DNA from: Bacillota bacterium
GTDB taxonomy: Bacteria; Bacillota; Clostridia; Oscillospirales; Ruminococcaceae
Reading direction: 5' to 3'
DNA: 64,000 nt
Assembly (NCBI GenBank): GCA_023440965.1
Contig: JAEZRC010000001.1
Location: forward strand, 48,210 to 112,209
The notes below the pieces were generated by a model that was given only the letters and a program-made list of their open reading frames with translations, did not search any database and was not told where the DNA came from. Below are positions 8,526 through 17,452 of this stretch, piece after piece; position 1 is the first letter of the stretch, and every line of letters begins with the position of its first letter. Position numbers and translations under genes: made by a program.

Positions 8526-9068
8526 TTAACGAAAATCTACATTATTGATAACCCAAACATCATCTAAATGCTCCGTTAAAAACTTTCTTGTTCTTCCTGG
8601 CGCTCGTTTTCGTATTATCTTTCCGTCTTTCATGATTATAGACATAAACGGCCAGCTTTTGTTGCCATAATACATTTTAATCATTGATATATCATCTCGC
8701 CTAATGATTGTGCCATCAATAAACATATCAAATTCACCAATAAGAATTACTCCTGTTGTAAAATACACAACAAAAGCTATAGAAATAATGGTGACATAAA
8801 TCCAATTGAAAATATTTGGTTCAACAAAACATACATATATATACGAACAAAGCATAATAACCACAAAGCCAAAGAATATTTTAAGTCTTGTTTCTCCCTG
8901 GAATACATACTCTGTCTGCCTGTTTCTAAACTCTTTTAATCGCTTGCAATAACTGAAATATACACCAATGGGAAAAATAGCACATAAAATTGCCGCAGCA
9001 ATCGCATACGGTATAAGATCCTCTACCCTAAAAACTGTTATCCCCGTGTCATAAGCTAATTTTATCAT
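8526..9068 (-). CDS. membrane protein of unknown function next to fabK
   Basis: 180 residues with three TM segments (about 18-40, 63-83 and 87-109), a basic loop between the first two and a C-terminal soluble domain of about 65 residues (FDMFIDGTIIRRDDISMIKMYYGNK...). Overall layout resembles the neighbour at 7945-8481, so the two may be distant paralogues. The ribosome-binding site is weak. It follows fabK by about 60 bases. Confidence 0.6.
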   Translation of the reverse strand: MIKLAYDTGITVFRVEDLIPYAIAAAILCAIFPIGVYFSYCKRLKEFRNRQTEYVFQGETRLKIFFGFVVIMLCSYIYVCFVEPNIFNWIYVTIISIAFVVYFTTGVILIGEFDMFIDGTIIRRDDISMIKMYYGNKSWPFMSIIMKDGKIIRKRAPGRTRKFLTEHLDDVWVINNVDFR

Positions 9069-9126
9069 ATCTGGCTGTCCTTTTAATGTGCTAACTTATA
9101 AGCAATAATATTACTAATATATGATT

Positions 9127-10050
9127 TTACTTATTCAATAGCTTTTCTGCTGAGTCAAACATTCTTTCAATAATAACCTTTACAGGTTCAATTTCATTAA
9201 CAAGCCCTGCAATAGCACCACAAAGGAATGAGCCCTCATCAATGTTACCGTCAACAGCAGCTTTTCTTAAACTTCCTAATGTCATTTCTTCAAATTCTTC
9301 AGGTGTTCCGCCATCACGCTCGAAGGTCAAGAGCTTCTTTGCATACTTTGTCTTTACGCCTCTGCAAGGATGACCTGTGAATCTTCCAGTAACTATACTG
9401 TCTGTATCCTTTGCTTCTAAAACTAATTTTTTGTAGTTCTCATGAACCTGACATTCTTCAGCAGCAAGGAAGACTGTTCCTACCTGAACGCCCTGAGCTC
9501 CAAGCATAAATGAAGCAGCAACACCACGTCCATCAGCAATACCACCTGCTGCAATAACAGGAATGCTTACTGCATCAACAACCTGTGGAACAAGACACAT
9601 GGTTGTGTTTTCACCGATGTGTCCACCTGATTCAGTTCCTTCAGCAACAACAGCATCAGCACCTGCTCTTTCCATTCTCTTTGCAAGAGCAACAGAAGGA
9701 ATAACAGGGATTACTTTAATCCCAGCAGCTTTCCACGCTTCCATATACTTGCCTGGATTTCCCGCACCAGTTGTTATAACAGGAACTCCCTCATCAATGA
9801 CAAGCTGTGCAAGTTCCTCAGCATTAGGGCTCATAAGCATAATGTTTACGCCAAAAGGCTTGTCTGTGAGAGATTTGCATTTTCTGATCTGATCCCTTAA
9901 ATAATCAATAGGAGCAGCACCACCAGCGATAAGTCCAAGTCCACCAGCATTTGAAACAGCAGCAGCAAGTGTACTTTCAGCAACCCAAGCCATTCCGCCT
10001 TGAATAATTGGGTACTTAATACCTAATAGTTCTGTTATTTTTGTATTCAT
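9127..10050 (-). CDS. fabK: enoyl-ACP reductase II (FMN-dependent)
   Basis: 307-residue TIM-barrel flavoprotein of the nitronate-monooxygenase-like family. It reduces trans-2-enoyl-ACP to acyl-ACP, the last step of each elongation cycle, in bacteria that lack FabI. Signatures are GIKYPIIQGGMAWVA at the N-terminus, AEGTESGGHIGENTT with the conserved His144, and the phosphate-binding IPVIAAGGIADGRG. AAGGAG precedes the ATG. Adjacent fabH and downstream fabG/fabF make FabK much more likely than nitronate monooxygenase. FabK organisms are usually intrinsically less sensitive to triclosan-type FabI inhibitors. Confidence 0.93.
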   Translation of the reverse strand: MNTKITELLGIKYPIIQGGMAWVAESTLAAAVSNAGGLGLIAGGAAPIDYLRDQIRKCKSLTDKPFGVNIMLMSPNAEELAQLVIDEGVPVITTGAGNPGKYMEAWKAAGIKVIPVIPSVALAKRMERAGADAVVAEGTESGGHIGENTTMCLVPQVVDAVSIPVIAAGGIADGRGVAASFMLGAQGVQVGTVFLAAEECQVHENYKKLVLEAKDTDSIVTGRFTGHPCRGVKTKYAKKLLTFERDGGTPEEFEEMTLGSLRKAAVDGNIDEGSFLCGAIAGLVNEIEPVKVIIERMFDSAEKLLNK

Positions 10051-10062
10051 TTTAATTTCTCC

Positions 10063-11061
10063 TTAATATTCGAATATTACGGCACCGTAAGTTAGCCCCG
10101 CTCCGAATCCAACAAGACAAACTTTATCACCGTCTTTAATTTTACCTTCTTTTATAGCTTCATCAAGTGCAAGAGGAATACTTGCGCTTGAAGTATTACC
10201 GTACTTTTCAAGATTAATATACATTTTGTCCATTGAAACACCAAATCTTTGTGCTGCTGTTTCAATAATTCTTATATTTGCCTGATGAGGAATTATTAAG
10301 TTAATATCTTCAACACTCAAGCCTGTTCCCTCCAATGCATTTTCAACAGCGAATGGAAGTGCCTTTATTGCAAATTTATAAACTTCTTTTCCATCCTGAT
10401 AAAAATAATGTCCATTGCTTTCTGGGAAACCGTCTTGATAATCTTTTTTATTTTCAGGCATAAAAGCATTAGTCGATGGTATAGAACGAGCAAAAAGACG
10501 GCATGCTCCTGTTCCGTCAGCACCAAGATAGCTTGAGTAAAAACTGTTATCAGCTAATTCTAATATACAAGCAGCCGCTCCGTCACCGAAAAGAATACAA
10601 GTCGAACGGTCTGAATAATCAGTTAATTTTGAAAGATTTTCATTTGCAACAACAACAGCATATTTTATTTTATCATCGGTAACAAGATATCGTCTTGCCA
10701 TATCAACACCATAAACGAACCCTGAACAAGCACAATTAATATCAATGGCCATTGAGCCAATTGCACCGATTTCACGTTGAATTATACTTGCAGTTGAAGG
10801 AGTATAAAAATCACCAGAAACACTTGTTGAAATTATCAGTCCGATTTCACTTGGTTCAATTCCAGCTTTGTCCATTGCAGACTGAACAGCTTTTGCTCCC
10901 ATATACCATGTTGGTTCACCTTGAGAGATGTGGCGTTCTTTCATTCCCGTTCTTGTTCTTATCCATTCGTCAGAGGTTTCAATAATACTTGTAAAATCAT
11001 CGTTTGTCACAATTCGCTCGGGAACATATGTCCCTATACCGGCTAATTTAATACCTTTCAA
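10063..11061 (-). CDS. fabH: 3-oxoacyl-ACP synthase III (KAS III)
   Basis: 332 residues. It starts fatty-acid synthesis by condensing acetyl-CoA (or a branched primer) with malonyl-ACP. The catalytic triad is present: Cys112 in INCACSGFVYG, His in IIPHQANIRI and Asn in KYGNTSSASIP. The start is a TTG at 11061, about 6 bases after an AGGAGGG; no better ATG is available. First gene of the minus-strand operon, preceded by a promoter at 11101-11128. Confidence 0.95.
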   Translation of the reverse strand: MKGIKLAGIGTYVPERIVTNDDFTSIIETSDEWIRTRTGMKERHISQGEPTWYMGAKAVQSAMDKAGIEPSEIGLIISTSVSGDFYTPSTASIIQREIGAIGSMAIDINCACSGFVYGVDMARRYLVTDDKIKYAVVVANENLSKLTDYSDRSTCILFGDGAAACILELADNSFYSSYLGADGTGACRLFARSIPSTNAFMPENKKDYQDGFPESNGHYFYQDGKEVYKFAIKALPFAVENALEGTGLSVEDINLIIPHQANIRIIETAAQRFGVSMDKMYINLEKYGNTSSASIPLALDEAIKEGKIKDGDKVCLVGFGAGLTYGAVIFEY

Positions 11062-11100
11062 AAAAAGCCCTCCTATTTATTGTTTTGACATGAAAAATAT

Positions 11101-11128
11101 GTTATAATGTGAGTGTGGTTAATATCAA
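11101..11128 (-). promoter_or_regulatory. promoter of the fabH operon
   Basis: On the minus strand TTGATA (11128-11123) and TATAAC (11106-11101) are 16 bases apart, about 40 bases before the fabH start. The promoter lies in the 282-bp divergent region between fabH and fabD. Confidence 0.55.
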
Positions 11129-11132
11129 ATTG

Positions 11133-11149
11133 TTACTATTTTGTAGTAA
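11133..11149. promoter_or_regulatory. palindrome next to the fabH promoter, possible operator
   Basis: TTACTA-TTTTG-TAGTAA is a hyphenated palindrome with perfect 6-base arms lying 4 bases from the -35 box of the fabH promoter. The position suits a fatty-acid repressor site. No regulator gene is present nearby and the site does not match the FapR consensus I remember, so the role is inferred. Confidence 0.35.
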
Positions 11150-11343
11150 TCTGATAAATATATATACTTAAGTTGTATTTATAATAATATATATTTATGT
11201 ATTCAATCTATTTTTTAAGCATAATTATTACACTTTGTAACTTTTCCATTGTATTATATTTTTAGGTACTTTGTCAAGTTAAACTTAAGAAAATAATGCC
11301 AATGTACAATTATAAACAAAATTAATTTGAAAGGATATTCAAT

Positions 11344-12279
11344 ATGTCTAAAAACGTTTTTTTATTCTCTGGACAGGGCTCACAGTATGCAGGGATGGCA
11401 AAGGAGCTTTGTGAAGCACTCCCTTCAGCTCTCGAAATTTTCGATATTGCAGATACAGTTTTCAGCTTTAATCTAAAGGAAATCTGTTTTAATGGCCCTG
11501 AAGAAGAGCTTGCTAAAACCATTTACTCTCAACCAGCAATTTTTGCTACATCACTATGCGCATTTGAGGCTGCTAAAGAAAACGGTATTAACTTCAGCGC
11601 TGTTGCCGGTCATTCACTCGGTGAATATGCAGCAATGGTTGCCTGTGAAATGATTACTGTTGAGGAAGGCTTTAAGCTCATCAAGGCACGAAGCGAAGCA
11701 ATGCAGAAGGCTTCTGAAAATTCCAATGGTGCAATGTGTGCGATAATTGGACAATCTGCCGATGAGATAGAAAAAATCTGTAGTGAGATTGACGGCTATG
11801 TTATCCCTGTTAATTATAACTCATCAGCACAGACTGTTATTGCAGGTGATGTTGACGCAGTAGACAAGGCAATTGAAATATTTACAGAGAGAAAATCAAA
11901 AGCAATAAAGCTTAACGTTTCTTCTGCATTCCATTCGAAATTAATGCAACCAGCATCAGAAGAATTCCTTGCTGTTGTAAAGAATTCAGATGTTACTTTT
12001 AACCCACCTGTATGTGATTTTTATTCAAATCTTACTGGCGGAATCCTTGATGATTATTCAGATATGCCTGTATACCTTGCAAAGCATATTGTTTCACCTG
12101 TAAAATTCACAAGTGAGCTTAACCTTTTAAATGACAATGGCTACAATAACTATATTGAGCTTGGCCCAAATAAGGTTCTCACTGGACTTGTAAAGAAAAC
12201 ATTAAAAGGCGTAACAGCCATAAATATTGAAAATACTGCTACACTTGAAAAGGCATTGAGCTCACTTTTTTCAGAATAG
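11344..12279 (+). CDS. fabD: malonyl-CoA:ACP transacylase
   Basis: 311 residues. It moves malonyl from CoA to ACP, feeding FabH and FabF. Signatures are FLFSGQGSQYAGMA at the N-terminus, the nucleophile Ser91 in GHSLGEYAAM and the catalytic His197 in SSAFHSKLM. AAAGGA precedes the ATG. It is divergent from fabH rather than inside the operon, which is unusual since fabD normally lies between fabK and fabG; that slot is here taken by three membrane proteins. Confidence 0.95.
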   Translation: MSKNVFLFSGQGSQYAGMAKELCEALPSALEIFDIADTVFSFNLKEICFNGPEEELAKTIYSQPAIFATSLCAFEAAKENGINFSAVAGHSLGEYAAMVACEMITVEEGFKLIKARSEAMQKASENSNGAMCAIIGQSADEIEKICSEIDGYVIPVNYNSSAQTVIAGDVDAVDKAIEIFTERKSKAIKLNVSSAFHSKLMQPASEEFLAVVKNSDVTFNPPVCDFYSNLTGGILDDYSDMPVYLAKHIVSPVKFTSELNLLNDNGYNNYIELGPNKVLTGLVKKTLKGVTAINIENTATLEKALSSLFSE

Positions 12280-12309
12280 CAGTATCCTCTCACCAAAGGA
12301 GTCTTTATT

Positions 12310-13149
12310 ATGATGCGTCAGTTCTGCATTCTTGGAGAAAGCCTGCCTCATACAATTTCCCCTACTATCCATCAAAGGCTTTTTGACCTTTCTGAAAAAA
12401 AAGGCGACTATTCTATTCTTGAGCTTACTCCTGAGCAGCTTTTAACTCAAACCGATTTTTTAAAATCCTTCACAGGATATAATGTTACAATTCCCCATAA
12501 GGTAAAAATTATCCCATTTATTGATAATTTGGATGCTTCAGCTAAGCGTTATGGTGCAATAAACTGCGTTCACAACAAGGATGGTATTTCAACAGGGTAC
12601 AACACCGACGTGTTCGGCTTTTTGCGTGCCCTCAAATCAGGAGGTGGGAATTTAGGCGGAAAAGTTCTTTTATTAGGCTGTGGCGGAGCAGGACGTATGA
12701 TGGCTATTGAGGCTGCACTCGCTAATTCGGAACTGACAATCGCAGTGAGAGAAAGCTCAATGGAAAAAGCACACAAGGTTTTAGAGGATATTCTAATTTT
12801 AAAACCTGACGCGAAGGTCACAATAACTTCTCTAAATTCAATTCAGGGGAGCTTTGATCTCCTCATCAATTCAACCCCAGTTGGTATGTACCCTGACACC
12901 GACAAATGTCCGGTAAGCGATGATGTCATTAGAAACTGTAAATGTGTGTTTGATGCTATTTACAATCCGACAGAAACATTAATACTAAAGAAATCAATGG
13001 AATTTGGAGGATGCACCATTAACGGAATGGCAATGCTTGTTTGGCAGGCAGTTGCCGCTCACGAAATCTGGGACAATGCAAGTTACACTACAGAAGAAAT
13101 AGACTTACTGATAACACAGATGCAGGAATATGTAAAGAGGGTATTTTAA
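12310..13149 (+). CDS. aroE: shikimate dehydrogenase
   Basis: 279 residues. NADP-dependent reduction of 3-dehydroshikimate to shikimate in aromatic amino-acid synthesis. Substrate site motifs are ILGESLPHTISPTIHQ and GYNVTIPHK (catalytic Lys), then the Rossmann loop LLGCGGAGRMM and the C-terminal INGMAMLVWQA. The TAA stop overlaps the aroK start (TAATG), so the two are translationally coupled. Confidence 0.93.
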   Translation: MMRQFCILGESLPHTISPTIHQRLFDLSEKKGDYSILELTPEQLLTQTDFLKSFTGYNVTIPHKVKIIPFIDNLDASAKRYGAINCVHNKDGISTGYNTDVFGFLRALKSGGGNLGGKVLLLGCGGAGRMMAIEAALANSELTIAVRESSMEKAHKVLEDILILKPDAKVTITSLNSIQGSFDLLINSTPVGMYPDTDKCPVSDDVIRNCKCVFDAIYNPTETLILKKSMEFGGCTINGMAMLVWQAVAAHEIWDNASYTTEEIDLLITQMQEYVKRVF

Positions 13150-13646
13150 TGAATATTTATTTATGTGGTTTTATGGGCTGTGGAAAAACAACAATAGGAA
13201 AGCTTCTGGCAAAGGAATTTGATTACTCATTCATTGATCTTGACGAATACATTGCAGAAAAAACAGGCAAAAGTATTTCCGAAATATTTGAGCAACACGG
13301 CGAGCAATATTTCAGAAATCTTGAAACAACCTCAATTTCTGAACTCACCAATAACAATTTGGTAATTTCAACAGGTGGTGGCGCTCTTGTCAGTATTTCC
13401 AATGCGACAAAAGCAAAACATCATGGAAGAATTATATTTATCAATACATCCTTTAATATATGTTATAATAGAATCTCTGGCGACGAAAACCGTCCGCTTG
13501 CAAAAAGCAAGTCAAAAGCTGAACTTTATGATCTGTATAAAAAAAGAATACCATACTACATAACACATTGCGATCATGAGGTGGATGGGAATAATTCCCG
13601 AGAAGATATCATCAGCGATATCAAGAAATTCTTGCAAACAAAATAA
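13149..13646 (+). CDS. aroK: shikimate kinase
   Basis: 165 residues. ATP-dependent phosphorylation of shikimate. The P-loop is GFMGCGKTTIG near residue 7; DLDEYI (shikimate-binding Asp), FRNLE and STGGGAL follow. The lid Arg is in ENRPLA. An in-frame upstream start exists inside aroE, but the ATG at 13149 overlapping the aroE stop gives a protein of normal length starting right before the P-loop strand. Confidence 0.92.
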   Translation: MNIYLCGFMGCGKTTIGKLLAKEFDYSFIDLDEYIAEKTGKSISEIFEQHGEQYFRNLETTSISELTNNNLVISTGGGALVSISNATKAKHHGRIIFINTSFNICYNRISGDENRPLAKSKSKAELYDLYKKRIPYYITHCDHEVDGNNSREDIISDIKKFLQTK

Positions 13647-13670
13647 AAAATTGCTATAATTTATTTAATG

Positions 13671-13694
13671 AAGGGGAATTAGATTTCCCCTTTT
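13671..13694 (+). terminator. intrinsic terminator after aroK
   Basis: Stem AAGGGGAA / TTCCCCTT with a 6-base loop followed by TTTTGTTTT. It separates aroK from the FtsA-like gene. Confidence 0.7.
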
Positions 13695-13722
13695 GTTTTA
13701 TCATCTGAAAGGAAGTCTTTCT

Positions 13723-15843
13723 ATGGGAACAATAAAATCCAGCAAGGCAAAACAGACTAAAAAGAAGAAAGCTACAAAACCCGCAAAAAAGCGACAGGGC
13801 AATGTCATTTTCTCTCTTGATATAGGTACAAGGACTATTGTCGGTATCATTGCGAAAATGGTTGACGGAGTTTTTACAATAATCGACCATGTTTCTGTTC
13901 CACATACAAAAAGGGCAATGATTGATGGACAGATTGAGGATATCAATGCTGTTGCAGGTGTTGTTAATATTGTGAAGTCAACACTCGAAGAAAGAAACAA
14001 CATTCACCTTTCACACGTTTGTATTGCTGCTGCTGGACGTGCATTAAAAACGCAACATATCAAGCTTGATATGGAAGTTCCAACTCCTGATGCAATCACT
14101 TCCGAAATAGAAAAGACTATTGAAATTGAAGCAGTATCAAAAGCACAGGAAGTTATCGACAAGCAAAAAACCGACGATGAGGCTGTTTCATTCTATTGTG
14201 TCGGTCACAGCGTAGTGAGCTATCTGCTTGACGGTTATCCTATGAAGAGTATTGTTGGCCATAAGGGAAAGTCTGTTACCATAGAAATTATTGCAGCATT
14301 CCTCCCGAATATTGTTGTCGAAGGGTTATATGCTGTTACAGATGCAAACAAGCTAACGGTTTCAAGCCTTACGCTTGAACCTATTGCCGCAATGAATGTT
14401 ATTGTTCCACCAGAACTGCGACTTATCAACATTGCACTTGTTGATATTGGTGCTGGAACCTCCGACATTGCAATTTCCAAAAACGGAAGTATAGTTTCTT
14501 ACGCAATGGCTACTATTGCAGGTGATGAAATTACCGAAGACATTATAAAAAAATATCTTGTTGACTTTGACACAGCAGAACAGATGAAATTCTCATCAAA
14601 GTCAGATACTATCACATATAAAGACATTCTCGGCGTTGAACAGACTATCGAAGCCAATGACTTTTTCAAGTCAATATATCCGACTGTTGACACTCTCGCT
14701 GATACTATCGTCAAAAATATTCTTGAAGTAAACGGCGAGGCACCAGCGGCAGTATTCCTTGTCGGTGGCGGAAGTCAGATACCTGATCTTGCTTATATTA
14801 TTGCAAAAAAACTTGATATTCCTGAAGCTCGAGTAGCAGTCGGCGGTCATAACTTTATCAAAAATGTTGTCCTTGGCGGAAATGATATAACAGGCCCTGA
14901 ATTTGTAACACCTATCGGTATTGGTGTAACATCAACTATTCAAAGCGGGTATGATTTCTCAACAATTATCCTGAATGACAAGAAATACAGGGTCTTTGAC
15001 ACAAGGAATATGAATATTCTCGACCTGCTTATGGTGGCAGGCTACAAAGCAAGACAAATTATCGGACATTCTGGCAAGAATCTTTCGTTCACTTTAAATG
15101 GCGAGCAAATGCTCTTCAAGGGTGAAATTTCAACTCCTGCACAGCTTACTTTAAATGGTGAGTCTGCTAGTATTGAAACAAAAATAAAACAAGGCGACGT
15201 TGTGAATATCATTCCCGCTACAACAGGAATTTCCGCACAGGCAACAATTTCAGACATTGCGGGCGACGTTTCCCCAAAATATATTACCTTTGACGGTGTT
15301 CAGTATCCCGTCGGCACAAGTGCTGTTGTTAATGGAAATGTTGTGGACAGCAACTATAAGATTATCAATGGTGATGTTGTTGTTATTACATCAATCTCAA
15401 AGCTTTCTGAGCTACTTGATAAGATTGAATTCAATATAACAGGCTATAAATTCCAAAAGGGTAAGGCAATTATCCCTGTTGACAGCTTTTTGAATGACGG
15501 AGATATAATCACCTCACAGAAACTACCCGAAAAGGTTATCCCTCCTATCGTTACAAAACAAGAAGCTGCACAAGTGATTGCACCAGCACCAGTTCCTGAG
15601 ATTGTTCCACAGGCCCCAATTTCATCAAATACACCTGCTATCAGAATTACCTTAAATGGCATGGAAACAATTCTTCCTGAAAAAGAGGATAATTCACCAC
15701 ACGCTTTCCTTGAAGTGTTAACTTTAGTTTCTCTTGATTTATCAAACCCACAGGGTAATCTTATTATGAGAATAAACGGACAGAACGCATCCTATACAAG
15801 CTTACTTAATAATAATGATAAAGTCCAGCTTTACTTTGAATAG
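13723..15843 (+). CDS. FtsA-like actin-fold ATPase with long C-terminal extension
   Basis: 706 residues. A basic Lys-rich tail (about 25 residues) precedes an FtsA/PilM-type actin-like ATPase: phosphate-1 motif FSLDIGTRTIVGI, an SHVCIAAAGRAL 1C-like region, phosphate-2 ALVDIGAGTSDIAI and the adenosine motif FLVGGGSQIPD. After about residue 410 come some 300 residues of short beta-rich repeats (FTLNGEQMLF, LTLNGESAS, ITLNGMETIL, MRINGQNAS), not part of classical FtsA. Classical FtsA is about 420 residues. Start at 13723 follows AAGGAAG; an upstream in-frame ATG at 13693 lies in the terminator. Likely role in cell division or an envelope-associated complex; no ftsZ is nearby, so the exact job is open. 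Confidence 0.75.
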   Translation: MGTIKSSKAKQTKKKKATKPAKKRQGNVIFSLDIGTRTIVGIIAKMVDGVFTIIDHVSVPHTKRAMIDGQIEDINAVAGVVNIVKSTLEERNNIHLSHVCIAAAGRALKTQHIKLDMEVPTPDAITSEIEKTIEIEAVSKAQEVIDKQKTDDEAVSFYCVGHSVVSYLLDGYPMKSIVGHKGKSVTIEIIAAFLPNIVVEGLYAVTDANKLTVSSLTLEPIAAMNVIVPPELRLINIALVDIGAGTSDIAISKNGSIVSYAMATIAGDEITEDIIKKYLVDFDTAEQMKFSSKSDTITYKDILGVEQTIEANDFFKSIYPTVDTLADTIVKNILEVNGEAPAAVFLVGGGSQIPDLAYIIAKKLDIPEARVAVGGHNFIKNVVLGGNDITGPEFVTPIGIGVTSTIQSGYDFSTIILNDKKYRVFDTRNMNILDLLMVAGYKARQIIGHSGKNLSFTLNGEQMLFKGEISTPAQLTLNGESASIETKIKQGDVVNIIPATTGISAQATISDIAGDVSPKYITFDGVQYPVGTSAVVNGNVVDSNYKIINGDVVVITSISKLSELLDKIEFNITGYKFQKGKAIIPVDSFLNDGDIITSQKLPEKVIPPIVTKQEAAQVIAPAPVPEIVPQAPISSNTPAIRITLNGMETILPEKEDNSPHAFLEVLTLVSLDLSNPQGNLIMRINGQNASYTSLLNNNDKVQLYFE

Positions 15844-15902
15844 CATATCCTATGACTGTATAAGCATAATATTTATTATTACTTTATAACAGGGGGCTTA
15901 CT

Positions 15903-16715
15903 ATGAAATTACTGACATTGGCTTGTGTTGCTTTATTAATTATATCAATGTCAGGATGTTCTGATGATAAAAACTCCTCTTTTGATTCTTCTTCATCACA
16001 AATTACAACACCATCTGTTACAACCACTATGCAGGAAACTACAACGACAATCACAACTACTACTCCCGCTACAACCACAACAGCAACACCGGTTATAGCC
16101 CCACCTAAAGGTTCGGTACCAGCAGGATTTGATTCAAAGCTTTTTATTAGAAATCCAGCATTTGAAAGCAATATAGCTTTTATTGGTGATTCGATATGCT
16201 CTGGTTTTAAGGTTTATCCTAAACTACTATTAGCAAATCAGGTTTTTGCTGATAGAAATATAAGAACAGATACTATATATAATTATACATTTTTATATAA
16301 CAACGGAAAGTATAATATAGTTGATTGCATAAAAGCATCACAGCCGAAGAATGTTTATATATGGATGGGCATAAACGGAATAAACTTCACCTCAAAGGAA
16401 GCTTACGCAACAAATATGGTGAATTTAGTCCAAAAACTCAAAGCTGTAAGCCCACAGACAAAGTTTTATATAATGGCAATGTCCCCAACAACAGCTTCCC
16501 ATTCATGGCACGCAAACGGCAAGATAAAAGAATGCAATTTATACACAGAAAATCTGCTGAAAGCAAGCTACCCTGATATCGGCTTTGTGAACATATATAA
16601 TATCCTCGCCGACAAAAACGGAAATCTCTTATCAGCTTTTGCTGCCGCTGACGGATGTCATCTTAAGCCAATAGCTTATTCAAGAATTCTTTCCTATATG
16701 GCTTTCGGGAAATAG
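15903..16715 (+). CDS. SGNH/GDSL-hydrolase lipoprotein
   Basis: 270 residues. Lipoprotein signal peptide with lipobox SMSGC (Cys about residue 19), then a Ser/Thr-rich linker (about 22-65) and an SGNH-hydrolase domain. Block I is IAFIGDSICSG with the nucleophile Ser, block III-like WMGINGIN supplies Asn, and block V is DGCHLKPIAY with the catalytic Asp/His. It should be an extracellular membrane-anchored esterase or deacetylase, possibly acting on wall polymers or plant-derived glycans; the substrate is not visible. A GGGGGC box precedes the ATG. Confidence 0.8.
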   Translation: MKLLTLACVALLIISMSGCSDDKNSSFDSSSSQITTPSVTTTMQETTTTITTTTPATTTTATPVIAPPKGSVPAGFDSKLFIRNPAFESNIAFIGDSICSGFKVYPKLLLANQVFADRNIRTDTIYNYTFLYNNGKYNIVDCIKASQPKNVYIWMGINGINFTSKEAYATNMVNLVQKLKAVSPQTKFYIMAMSPTTASHSWHANGKIKECNLYTENLLKASYPDIGFVNIYNILADKNGNLLSAFAAADGCHLKPIAYSRILSYMAFGK

Positions 16716-16727
16716 ACAATAAAATGA

Positions 16728-16759
16728 AACAAGCGTTACTTAATTGTAACGCTTGTTTT
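16728..16759. terminator. bidirectional intrinsic terminator
   Basis: Stem AACAAGCGTTAC / GTAACGCTTGTT with a 6-base loop, T-run to the right and an A-rich left side. It separates the convergent SGNH lipoprotein and HAD phosphatase genes. Confidence 0.85.
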
Positions 16760-17410
16760 TTAGTCAACTAATAAATTCTTTAAATCTTGGACAGTATCGC
16801 AGATATAATCTGCTCCTGATTTTTCAAATTCTTCTCTATTGCCAAAGCCATAGAGAATGCCGATTGATTCGATATTGTTTGCCTTTGCACCAAAAATATC
16901 GTGCTCACGGTCACCAATCATAACAGCCTGCGATAAATCTGTTATATTCATCTCATTCAAAGCATACTCAATAACCTCGGCCTTAGTATCTCTCTCGCCC
17001 TTTAAGGTACTACCCGCCATAAATGAAAAATACTTTGTAAGATCAAAATAATCAATTATTCTTTCAGAAAATTCAATAGGCTTTGATGTGGCAAGGATAA
17101 TCTCCCTACCACTATTTTTAAGTGTATCAAACAGTTCAGGAATCCCCTCATATAAATCGTTTTCAAATATGCCTTTTGCCGAAAATCTTTCTCGGTATTT
17201 TTTAATTGCCTGTGCTGTTGTTTCATCATTAAACCCATAATACTCTTTAAAAGCCCATGTAAGAGGCGGACCGATAAACCTCTTGAGATTTTCCTGCTTT
17301 TCGTCAATTCCAAATGATGCAAGTGAGTACTGAACGGATTTTGTTATTCCCTCATATGGATTTGTAAGTGTCCCATCAAGGTCAAAAAGAATGAATTTTT
17401 TGTTTAGCAT
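16760..17410 (-). CDS. HAD-superfamily phosphatase, phosphoglycolate phosphatase-like
   Basis: 216 residues. HAD motif I is FDLDGTLTNPYEG, motif II LATSKP, and motif III/IV MIGDREHDIFGAK. The cap is a helical C1-type domain (about 15-85). The layout matches the PGP/GPH family and 5'-nucleotidase-like clostridial members; the actual substrate cannot be read from sequence. AAAGGA precedes the ATG. Cytoplasmic. Confidence 0.85.
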   Translation of the reverse strand: MLNKKFILFDLDGTLTNPYEGITKSVQYSLASFGIDEKQENLKRFIGPPLTWAFKEYYGFNDETTAQAIKKYRERFSAKGIFENDLYEGIPELFDTLKNSGREIILATSKPIEFSERIIDYFDLTKYFSFMAGSTLKGERDTKAEVIEYALNEMNITDLSQAVMIGDREHDIFGAKANNIESIGILYGFGNREEFEKSGADYICDTVQDLKNLLVD

Positions 17411-17452
17411 TTTGTTATCCTTTTTTATTTTTATTATATCATACTATATTAT

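Noticed and set aside
9127..10050. Nitronate monooxygenase instead of FabK
   Set aside because: The families are related, but the position between fabH and fabG and the absence of any other enoyl reductase here favour FabK.
11085..11108. TTGACA followed by TATAAT on the plus strand before fabD
   Set aside because: The two boxes are only 12 bases apart, too close for a sigma-A promoter. The same bases serve better as part of the minus-strand fabH promoter region.
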